Assembly (NCBI GenBank): GCA_025531455.1
Contig: JAMYHL010000036.1
Location: 367,297 to 431,296 of the forward strand
Direction: 5' to 3'
DNA length: 64,000 nt
DNA from: Apiotrichum sp. Y4204
Taxonomy: Eukaryota; Basidiomycota; Tremellomycetes; Trichosporonales; Trichosporonaceae
In this document: positions 48,991 to 57,733 of the stretch, piece by piece
Layout of the letters: each line of letters begins with the position of its first letter
Numbering within the stretch: the stretch's first letter is position 1
Notes under the pieces: model-generated
The model's input: only the letters and a program-made list of their open reading frames with translations
Database searches by the model: none
Told to the model about the DNA's origin: nothing
Position numbers and translations under genes: made by a program

Positions 48991-51900
48991 CAGACGAAAC
49001 ACGCGCACTCCCGCACCCTGTCTGTCGTCCACGCTCGTCGTGACGCTCTGCGGCAGGCTCGATGTCGGTCCGCAGTTCCCGGCTCGGCTTGGTATCGCGC
49101 TATCGCTCCCTGTACTGTATCGCTTCATCGCTCTGTCGCTTCGGACATGTGCCTCACTCGGCCTCCCTGTGTGCCCTAATACACGGGGTTTGAGCGATTA
49201 TCTCCTGACCCACATGTCTGCAAGGCACTCCTGCTCTCTTCCTTATCGGGCAGATCGGCAGATCACACAGGGCTGGTGCCTGTCCGTGTTGCGTGTCGGT
49301 GCTGTGGAGGATGGAACACTACCGTGGCTACTGGTGTTACACGATGGAAACGAGGGTCGGAATGGCCTGCCGGTTGGAGATCCAGACCCAGGATCCAGGC
49401 TCTAGTCTTGAGACTCTCGGACATGTGCCAGTAGCGATGACCGTGCACCCGATAAAATGATTCCGACAGCAAGGGGTTCAACGCGACCCAGCTCGGCGAG
49501 GGGATGGCCGTCACGGGCTGATCCAACTCATTGAACCAAGATGGTCTTCGGGGATATTGCTTCCAGGGTGTGCTCCGAGTGCTCCGTGACCCAATACAGA
49601 GGATGGTCTCTTGTCGGCGCGCGAATCTCGATCGGAACAGGCCCAGGACCGCGGCCAAGAGAACATCCGAGACGAGGCACGGATGGACGGACGATTTGTT
49701 GAACGGTCTCCGTCCCTTCTAACTGATTCTACACCGCGCCTAACTACAGGCCGCGTGCGCAGGGCTGACTTATTGAACGCACCAGGACTGACCTGCTGAT
49801 GGAACATGTCCTTGAAGGGTTGAGATGCGAGGGACGGTTATCGTCTCATGGGTGCGTTTCGGAGGCGCCACGCGCGACGAGCGTGTCGCACATCGCACAT
49901 GAGCATGGAATCAGACGAGACTCGGCACATGCGATGCGGAAACTGACAACCTCGAATATTCAGGATCATTCGAGATTGCGCCACAGATGGTGCAGCGTGC
50001 TCGCCGTGTAGCTCCATCGGCCACGGCCTGAGACACGCCGCGTTCCGGGTCTCGCGGGCTATCGGGGAGTGGTCTCCTCGGTAGACCAACCCTTGGTGAC
50101 TGCCTGCCTGCAAAGCATGGTTAATACGTTAATGGACCCTGCAGGCGCGTATCATCGCCACTCCTCCGTGACGCGTGATGGTAATGCAGCATGGTGCCGG
50201 CTCGAGACGCACCGTGACATTTACGCTGGTACATGCGATGAGCACAAGAGTTTTCTTGAGTTTTCTCTTGATTTCTCTTGATTTTGTCTCGATTTTAATT
50301 TTTCTGTTTTATCTTGCTAGCGACCGTTACATGTCCAGACGGAAAAGAAAAAACGCGCGTCATGAAATATGCGTACAGTACACCAAAATTCACCAAAATC
50401 CGCGTAACGCATGTCTCAGGATGATGTCCCGCGGAAAAAATCCGCGAATACTACTCGGCACCGTCACTTGCTCTGTTGCATGATCGCATGCGGTCGGTCA
50501 GCGGACGATCGGACAGGACCATGACGTCGCAGGCGCACTCGACATGACCCGTGATTTGTGATCACTCCCAAAGTAGAGTGGACTGTCGCCACCTCCTCTA
50601 CCATTCGCCACCCGTCTGCCGAAATCGNTGCGGCATGTAGATCTCCCGTCGGGACCTGGCACAGGAATATGACTGAAGCGAGCCCAGAACATGGGTGGCG
50701 AGGCGGGCACCAGCCAAAGAGGCGAAGTGGCTTCGAGCTTCAGAAGTTCTGGCTGGAAGAGACTGCGGGAGTTCGGGTTTGCTGGGGTTCTGGACGGTTT
50801 CCAGGCTGCGTCCACTTCCACTGCTTCGGGTACTTTTACTACTCTCACTTTGAGGGGCGAATTCTCTGGACTCTGGACGATGGTGGACGCCGCTGATGCC
50901 GACGGCGACTCACCCCGTGCCACCAATTGCGATCTATTGTCGGGGCGGTGACGATGACGCCGCGACTGCGCGCAACGCGTGACAGATAGTGGGTGGCAAA
51001 CGCTGATCAGCTAGTGTACTGTAACAACAGCGACGTAAACCGAAAGTGCTTGGTAGTGTATGGTCAAAAACTGGGTTCTGGATACTTTGCGACTCTCGGC
51101 ACGACGCGTGACGCTCCGTTTCAGCGCGGTCTGGACTTGGGCGCTAGGGTTGCTCGTTGCCTAGTGCTCTTTGTAAGTCATTACCATTGTATTCCTCAGT
51201 TTATCGACGTCATAGTGTGTCCATCCGACGCGGGAAACGAAGAGCTTGGCTCGAAGAGGTGTCTGAGTGGCGAGCAGTTCCTCACGGCGAAGACCGACGT
51301 CCGGCGGCCCCTACCCGTCTTAATCGTCTTGCCTTGCTAACGCGACGCGTCCTTCCGATTTCCGTCGGCCCCTTGCAATAGCCATAAGTTTATCCAGTTT
51401 TAAATACCGTTACACCCAGGCGACACGCAATTTGTGCTGTGCCTTATAGTGTATGTACTCGCCAGAGAGCGCCGGTACTGCCACGATCTCGGCCTACCAT
51501 GAAGACAGCTTGCTCAAGATTATTCGCCCAGGGTCGTAACTGAACCGTCGCAGCAATCGTCACCATAAAAATGTACCAGCTGACCTCTCCCAGAAGGTTA
51601 CGACTCGTCGTACTCACAACATGAGCCGCCCTGAATCACTCATGTGCCGCGACGTAGATGTGGCAGTGCGCAGCGAGTTGTGGCGCCGACTGATCAGCGC
51701 AGGACGCGGGGGCAACCTATTGGCGCCGGAGGTATGAAGCGGCCGTTCGCGCAGGGCCGAAGGGCAGAGAGAAGATCTGGACGGGACGTCAGTCTCGTCT
51801 GATATCGACTGACAGCCGCTCCGACTGGTAGCGTTCTCAGTGCGCCTCCTTCCTTGGCCTTGAGCGTGTCCCCTCGCGCTAGCCAAGAGCCAGAACGCCA

Positions 51901-52108
51901 CGACACCACCTCCGAGAGTGAGATTGTCACCCAAGGCGAACGGAACATTGTCAGTCTCGGCCTCCTCCGGCGGGTTGGGTCAGCCTTCGTGAGTCGCGCG
52001 TCGACTTTCAATCTCACTTACGCGCGTTTACCATTCTCCCTACGCCTCAAACCGCCCCGGGATACCTCCCCCTGCCCCGCGCGACGACTTACTACCGCCG
52101 GGAAACCG

Positions 52109-52123
52109 AAAAAGTAAAAGAAA
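52109..52123 (-). terminator. Pol III terminator of tRNA-Gly
   Basis: Immediately downstream of the tRNA 3' end the transcribed strand reads TTCTTTTACTTTTT, giving runs of four and five T residues, the usual RNA polymerase III stop signal. Confidence 0.8.
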
Positions 52124-52124
52124 C

Positions 52125-52195
52125 TACATCGTAAGGGAGTCGAACCCCTGCCGCGTCGATGGCAACGACGCATGATACCGTTTCACCAACGATGT
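52125..52195 (-). tRNA. tRNA-Gly(GCC)
   Basis: A 71-nt cloverleaf without an intron. The seven-base acceptor stem (ACATCGT with ACGATGT) is perfect and the discriminator base is A. The D arm reads TGGTGAAACGGTATCATG, very close to the usual eukaryotic tRNA-Gly D arm. The five-base anticodon stem is CGTCG/CGACG with loop TTGCCAT, so the anticodon is GCC. The T arm is AGGGG-TTCGACT-CCCTT with one G-T pair. Internal promoter boxes A (TGGTGAAACGG) and B (GGTTCGACTCC) match the Pol III consensus. A copia element begins 11 bp upstream of the mature 5' end. Confidence 0.95.
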
Positions 52196-52206
52196 ATTTT
52201 ACAAAC

Positions 52207-52429
52207 TGTTACGATTAGGCGTGTAGAGCGTACTTCCTACGAACGTGCGATGTCCGAGCGTACAGCGAAGCGTCGTACGAGGAACAGTGCGCTCGCACCA
52301 GAGGCCAGTGCGCAAGAAGCATACGATAGCGAGCACACACGTTTATGTAGCGCACTGCAAGATCATAGCATATATAAAGCGTATTGTACAGTACGAATCC
52401 CCATGCAATTCAGAGTCGCATTCTCAACA
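52207..52429 (+). repeat. Inferred 5' LTR of the copia element
   Basis: These 223 bp begin TGTTACG and end CTCAACA, giving short inverted ends TGTT/AACA. A TATA box (TATATAAAG, 52371-52379) sits 50 bp from the right end, the expected position for Pol II initiation in an LTR. The adjacent PBS fixes the right boundary. The five bases before it (CAAAC) would be the target duplication, but the other copy is outside the window. Confidence 0.65.
52371..52379 (+). promoter_or_regulatory. TATA box in copia LTR
   Basis: TATATAAAG, the only canonical TATA box in the inferred LTR, in the copia-sense orientation. Confidence 0.65.
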
Positions 52430-52440
52430 GATTAAGAGTC
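52430..52440 (+). other. Copia primer-binding site, half-tRNA-Lys type
   Basis: Directly after the LTR the sequence GATTAAGAGTC is the exact reverse complement of GACTCTTAATC, the conserved anticodon-arm sequence of eukaryotic tRNA-Lys(CUU), about positions 30-40. Copia and Ty5 are known to prime from a tRNA cleaved in the anticodon arm. That precedent makes this a plausible half-tRNA primer site; use of tRNA-Lys is inferred from the match. Confidence 0.65.
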
Positions 52441-52969
52441 AAACTACTCGACTTCGCTACAACAACGCCTTCGACAGCTACCTGTTCGACAGCGCATACG
52501 TCTATTGCATCGTACACAGAGGTGCCCTACGACACCTAGTACTACACAGTCTACAGCTACCTGTACGACTTCGTACCCTCTCCCACAGCTACCTGTGTGA
52601 GTCGTACTTACAGGACCTCTACGCTTCAGGCGTCGTACGGCGCCGTATCGCAAAGTGGATCCTACGGAAGGGTCGTCCTACGTCGACCCGAACGCGACAA
52701 CTCGCTCTGCAGGTTCTCAGTGGGATTCCTCCCCTGAAGAGTCGCATCCTCCTTCGCACGCTTCGAACCCTCCTTCGTTCGACAGCCCTCCTACGCTCCC
52801 TCCTCTTCCCTTCGGCACCCCTACGCTTCCGTTCTCTCGCGCTACGACTCCCTTTGGACATAGTCTAGCCTCAGAGATCTTACAGCAAGCTGCCCAGATC
52901 TCTCTTCCTCCTACGATTCCCTCCACGCCTTCGTACTTCGTATCCTACGATCACGACAACTTCGAAGAC
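52441..52969 (+). other. Copia leader
   Basis: Lies between the PBS and the first in-frame ATG (52970). The word ACAGCTACCTG occurs three times (about 52474, 52548, 52584). The gag frame is already open from 52601 without an ATG, so either translation starts at 52970 or a spliced leader exon supplies the start; TTACAG at 52607-52612 could be an acceptor. Confidence 0.45.
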
Positions 52970-55900
52970 ATGAATGAGTCGTACTCCTCTTCGTCCCCCC
53001 TCAGCTGGTCTGACCTCAAGGATGCTGTCCCAAAGCTCCTAGGGCCCAACAACTTCGAGTCGTGGCGTATTGCACTTCACGATTACGCTTTCGGCAAAGG
53101 AATTCTCGGTCACCTCGAATCGCATGCACCTGAACCGTATCGCAACAAGGATGAGCATGGTGTTTACGATCGCGGCGGACAGATCGCTGCGTACGCTCCT
53201 CCCATTGGTTCGCAAATTGATTCTGCCACTCGCGCCACGATCACCGCTGCGACTAGCCCTCCTGCGACTTCGGACCCTACGACAACTGAACAACCTAAGC
53301 CTCTTGACACGACTCTCGACATCGAACTTACGACTACGCAAGAAACTCGCTGGTTACGCTGGGCTCGCAATGAACGCGCTGCGCGTGCGATCCTCCTTCA
53401 GTCCATGGACAACGACCTTGCGACAGACTTGCGCGAACTCTCCTCTGCGCACGACATCTTCACAGCTGTGCGAAAGCACTTCCACACTGTGAGCCTGGAG
53501 AAGATCGCAAACCTCACTCGCGATCTCCATTCGCTTCGTGTCGCACCTGGTTCCAACGCAGACAAGCTCGAAGACTTCTACAAGGCCCTTACGCGATCGT
53601 ACGCCGAACTCGCGCGTCACGGTTCGATTATTGAAGATACGCAGAAGGTCGCAAACATGTTCGGTGTTCTGCCTCCTGATGTAAGCGCACCACTTCGTAT
53701 CGAATGGCTTGCGCAATCTGAGAAGTCATGGTCGACTTTCACTGCAATTTTCTACAACTACCTCAATGCGGTACGCGCCACCAGCCCTACGACTGGTTCG
53801 CTCAATGCCACTTCGAGTTTGCAGGGAAAGCGCAAGGGCAAGAAAGGTCAAGACTTGCAGTCGCAATCACAGTCACAGACCAAGACTTGCAAGTTCCACC
53901 CAGGGGTCAACAACCATTCAACCAAGGAATGCAAGCTTCGCGCTCTCGTAGTCGAAGCACGCAAGATCAAGGAAGACAAGGAGAAGGGCAAGGACAGGCC
54001 TGCAAAACACACAGCCTCTGCGAACGCGACCGACCTTGCAACCTCTACGCCTCGTCCTACGGCGACGCAAACTCCCGCTGGTACGACTGCGTCCATCAGC
54101 CCCATCGACTCGTACTATCACGGTACGCTCTCTGCGCTTGCGCTTGTGGCAGATGGTGCGACTTCCGCAGTCTCGAATCGCAAGCTCCTTATGGACAGCG
54201 GTACGACACACCACATCGTAGGCGACCGTACGCTTCTCAAGAACGTTCGTACGATCCCTCCCATCCAGATCCAACTTGCAGGTACGATTTACCACCTTAC
54301 GCTCACGGAGGTTGGTACGATCGAACTACCTGGCTCGCATACGATCGATCTTGTCTACTACTCCCCTGATACAGTAGACAACATGCTCAGCACTCGCATC
54401 CTACGATCGCAAGGCTGGGACGTAAACCTCACTGCACTTACGATGACCAAGGGCCCTACGACTCTTGCGCTCGACGAATCGTACAGTGGTGGTCGACCTG
54501 CGCTTTCTCTCAGCCATGGTCACCTGGCTTCAAATGAAGCTCAGGCTACGACTGGTCCTACGGCCACGTCACGCGACACGACTGGTCCTACGACTCAATC
54601 TTCCCTCTCCCCTCTCCATCGCATTCATTTGCGACTTGGCCACCTCAGTCGCAAGAGCCTCCTTACGCTCATGCAAGCAGGTCTCATTACTGAGATCTCG
54701 CTCGAAGACGCACACGCAGACCCTTTCGAGCTCAACAAATGCGAATCGTGCCTCAAGCACAAAACTACGAGTTTGCCTCGACCTGGCCCTTCACCGCGCG
54801 GTACGTCTGCGTCGCACGAATATGTGCATGTGGACTTCAAAGTCTACACTACCGCATCGAAGGGTGGCTTCCTCAACTGGCTTACGTTCGTATCCGACTT
54901 CGCAGGCTGGCGCGTTTGCATTCCTACCAGGGATCGCACAGCGCGCACAGTTACGATTCTCCTCAAGCGACACATCGTACGACTCATGCGACAGACAGGA
55001 GTCGTAGTCGTAGTCCTGCGCACTGATGGTGCAAAGGAGTTCATCAACAACGATGACCTTACGACTTTCTGCGAAGATTCAGGCATCATCCACCAAGTTC
55101 GACCTCCCTACGACTCAGCCCTCAATGGAGTCGCAGAGCGCTTCAATCGTACGTTTGAAGAGATGCTCAAAACTCTTCTCGACTCCTCTGGACTTGGTCA
55201 CGACTACTGGGAACACGCTGCCTGGTATGCGAACACGATCATCAACATGACAACTCTGCGCCACGACAACACGACTGCGTATGAGTTCTACACTGGTCGT
55301 AAGCCTTCGATCGATCGCATGTTGCCTTTCGGCATGCGAGTCTACGCTCGCACAATGCATCCTGCGATGCACCTCCCTGGCACAGAACGACCGCGATCTG
55401 TCGCCGCACGTATTCTTTCCTGCAAGCCCGAAATCGCAGGATGGCTCGTTCTCGCAGACAATGGCTTTGTCATGAACGTACGCGATGTCTTCGCATACAA
55501 CCATGATGGGTCGCAGGGGAGCCTCTTGCAAGACTACACAGATGAAGGCTATCGCACTACGACATCTGGAATTCATGAACACGTAGAAGGGGAGCAAGAT
55601 CGCGATCACGAACTTGAGGAACCAACAGTCGCACAAAGTGCACTCTCCGCGCTTACGCTCACACCCGCATGCGACGACGACATCGACCTCGAATCGTACG
55701 AGGGTCACCTTGCGTCGCTCGCAGCGCAAGACCTCACAGATGATCCTCTCACTGTCGCAGAGGCTCTCGCAAGCCCCGATCGTACGCACTGGCATCAAGC
55801 CATGCAAAAGGAGCTTGCGACTTTGCGCAAGAAGGGCACCTGGGTCGAAGCGACCGTACCACGCGGCCGCAAGCGCATTTCCAGCAAGTGGGTGTTTCGC

Positions 55901-56291
55901 AAGAAGCGCGACTCGTATGGCCGTGTCGCAACCTACAAGGCTCGACTTGTAGCGCGCGGCTTTTCGCAAATCAAGGGCATCGACTTCGAAGAAACCTTCG
56001 CACCTGTCGCACGACTCACCAGCCTGCGTATTCTACTTGCGCATGCTGCCTTCCACGATCTCGAGTTACGACAGGCCGATGTCGAAGGCGCATATCTCAA
56101 TGGCCCCCTTGAAGAAGAACTCTACCTCGAAGTGCCCGAAGGTTACGATCGTACTCTACCTCGCGGCACTGCGCTACGACTCAACAAGGCCCTCTACGGT
56201 CTCAAGCAGTCTGGTCGCGCTTGGTGGCTCGAACTCGATCGCGCTCTTGTGGAGATTGGCTTTAAACGCACGCCAAACGAATGGGGGATCT
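52970..56291 (+). pseudogene. Copia Gag-Pol polyprotein, truncated in RT by insertion
   Basis: Single gag-pol frame, open from 52601, with first in-frame ATG at 52970. Numbering from a GTG at 52655: UBN2-type gag about 120-375 (GPNNFESWRIALHDYAFGKG); variant zinc knuckle C412-x2-H415-x5-H421-x4-C426; protease MDSGTTHH with DSG 514-516; pre-integrase H658-x4-H663-x32-C696-x2-C699; integrase catalytic D727, D791, E828; reverse transcriptase from about 1045 (WVFRKKRD, ARLVARGFSQIKGIDF, RT aspartate D1142 in DVEGAYLNG, LNKALYGLKQSGRAWW). The frame ends at residue 1212 where the gypsy LTR begins, before the YxDD active site and RNase H. No frameshift or stop is seen up to that point, so the element was probably intact when it was hit. 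Confidence 0.93.
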
Positions 56292-56432
56292 TGTAAGACC
56301 CCGACCGGACGAATACACGTCGATCGCGGATACGGGATCTACTCGTAGAACGGGATCGGTAGCGGTTCGAGATAGAGCGCGAACGGCGGGGACAACGGCC
56401 TCTAGATCGAGCAACTACTAGTACTACGAACG

Positions 56433-56460
56433 AGAACAGTCCATTGGGGATCGCCAATGG
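56433..56460 (-). promoter_or_regulatory. Inferred transcript 5' end and hairpin in chromovirus LTR
   Basis: In element sense AATGGACTGTTCT (56445-56433) is the exact complement of the leader segment just inside the 5' LTR, so the RNA probably starts at or near 56445. A perfect 7-bp inverted repeat CCATTGG/CCAATGG with a six-base loop covers 56441-56460. A weak TATA-like TACTAAAGAG lies about 30 nt upstream (56480-56471). Confidence 0.5.
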
Positions 56461-56602
56461 ATCCGTCCTTCTCTTTAGTAGTCGTCGTCGAGCCGTTCGG
56501 GGTCCGTACCGATCGGGATCGGTACCGATCGGGATCGGTACCGTCCTGGCTGGATCGTACGATCCTGGCGTACTCTTGAGCGCGGTTCCGTCGGTCACGT
56601 GT

Positions 56603-56823
56603 TCGGTGCGCATGTCGTCCACGCGATCTCGATCGGTTCGGCGACCGATCGGGACCGTGCTCGGTGCACGTGTCGTCCACGCGATCTCGATCGATTCGGC
56701 TGGTCGATCGGGCCCGTACTCGGTGCGCGTGCCGTCCACGCGATCTCGACCGGTTCGGCTGGCCGATCGAACCCGTGTTCGGTACGCGTGTGGGCCACGC
56801 GATCTCGATCCGTTCAGCGGCCA
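56603..56823. repeat. Minisatellite in U3 of the chromovirus LTR, 58-59-bp unit, about 3.8 copies
   Basis: Units start at 56603, 56661, 56720 and 56779, each with TCGGTRCRCRTG, then TCCACGCGATCTCGA or a close variant, then TTCGGC and a GATCGG-type end. Variation between copies is at scattered positions. Direct repeats in U3 often act as enhancers in retroelements; that role here is inferred. Confidence 0.85.
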
Positions 56824-57334
56824 GGCCGCGTTCTCCGCGATCGTGTCGACCACGTGGTTCTGTCCCGTTCGGTTGATCCTAGTCCGAGTGGATTGGGGTC
56901 CGTACCGATCGGGATCGGTCCGATCGGGATCGGTCCCCTAGGACTCCTCGGACGTCGAGACCTCGTCCGTTCGGTTACGTATTCGGTACGCGTGTCGAGC
57001 ACGCGATCCCGATCCTTTCGACGGATTCGGTGCGTCCCGTATATCCGTTCGGTCGGTCGTCGGTCCGTCGTTCTCGATCCTCCGATCCTGTTGGTACCGG
57101 TGCGGTGTGCGGTTCTCGATCCTGTTATCCGTCGTCCCCGATCCTGGTCGGCACCGGTGCGAGTACGCCGCCTCGATCCCGGTGTCCGTCGTTCCCGATC
57201 CCGGTTCTCGATCCGGATCCTGTGTGGTCGAGTCCGTGTACTCCATCCAGATCTGTACAAGGTGGCGGAGTTCGGTTGGGTGTGTCGATCGGGGCTTCGC
57301 CGTTTGTCTTGATTCGGTACGGGTCATGACAGTA

Positions 57335-57354
57335 CCCCCCCCCCCCCCCGGGGA
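57335..57354 (-). other. Inferred polypurine tract
   Basis: Sixteen C residues followed by GGGG on the plus strand, so the element-sense strand has CCCC then a 16-G run and TAC, directly before the proposed LTR start TGTCATGACC. It is the only purine tract of this kind near the expected place. The exact run length should be treated with care because homopolymers are error-prone. Confidence 0.5.
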
Positions 57355-57733
57355 GGGTTTCGTACCGAGGACTCCTGCCGGTGCGATCATGTTGTGCCGA
57401 TGCGCGCGAACCGTTCGTCTCATGGCGTGTTCGCGTTGAGGCCGTCACGGATCCGCGCCTCGTGGTGGAGGCTGGTCCTTGGCGTTCTACTAACAGCTCG
57501 CACTCGCGTCTCCGTCCGGGGACGCATTGTTGTTGGGTGCGAACGCCCTGTGGGTGTATTGCTCGCGGGTAGTTCCCACGAACCCTGTCCGGCCTCATCC
57601 CCGATCTGCGCCTCGATGCAAGGCGGTGTTTGCCATGGGGGTTCTGTTGTGCGCGATAGGAGGGCTGCGGCCGCTGTATAACAAGCCGTTCGTGGACCGT
57701 TCCTTCTCGTTCTTCTCATATCACTCTAACACC
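57355..57733 (+). promoter_or_regulatory. Upstream region of the antisense gene
   Basis: About 380 bp between the inferred polypurine tract and the antisense gene ATG. TATAA at 57677-57681 lies 57 nt before the ATG, and the last 35 nt are pyrimidine-rich with CACTCTAACACC directly before ATGG, a good fungal start context. No coding feature is seen in either orientation. Confidence 0.5.

Larger units (their letters stand above)
48847..52124. other. Gene-free interval left of the tRNA gene
   Basis: It holds an eight-base satellite (GAAGCTCG type, about seven units, 48933-48990), a T-rich stretch at 50241-50310 and one undetermined base (N at 50628). Open frames at 50498-50926 (minus, contains the N) and 51614-52017 (minus) have partly protein-like composition, but I can match them to nothing and cannot close a gene structure around them. 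Confidence 0.45.
52207..56291 (+). mobile_element. Ty1/copia LTR retrotransposon, 5' portion, interrupted
   Basis: The order is copia type: gag, protease, integrase, reverse transcriptase. It starts with a 5' LTR at 52207 and is broken at 56291, inside reverse transcriptase, by the left end of a Ty3/gypsy element. The rest of RT, the RNase H and the 3' LTR should lie beyond the window on the far side of that insertion. Because the second LTR is not visible, the 5' LTR limits are inferred from the TGTT...AACA ends and the primer-binding site. The element lies 11 bp upstream of a tRNA gene. Confidence 0.9.
56292..57331 (-). repeat. 3' LTR of the chromovirus (right limit inferred)
   Basis: The first 149 bp are repeated at 63852-64000, which proves the left boundary (TGTAAGACCCC on the plus strand; element sense ends GGGGTCTTACA). 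The right boundary is inferred at 57331: in element sense, TGTCATGACC follows a 16-G tract plus TAC, so the LTR would start TGT and end ACA. The U3 part would contain a 58-59-bp minisatellite (56603-56823) and repeated GATCGGGATCGGT words near 56515-56550 and 56905-56930. The inferred transcription start lies near 56445, leaving a 154-nt R-U5. Confidence 0.7.

Noticed and set aside
51614..52017. Minus-strand frames with a hydrophobic stretch (GGGVVAFWLLASA)
   Set aside because: A GTAAGT donor and CTGAC branch sequence suggest an intron at about 52020, but every acceptor I tried breaks the frame; no coherent gene results.
52655..52657. GTG as the copia start codon
   Set aside because: The frame is already open from 52601 and the gag domain begins after residue 115; ATG at 52970 or a spliced leader is more plausible than GTG.
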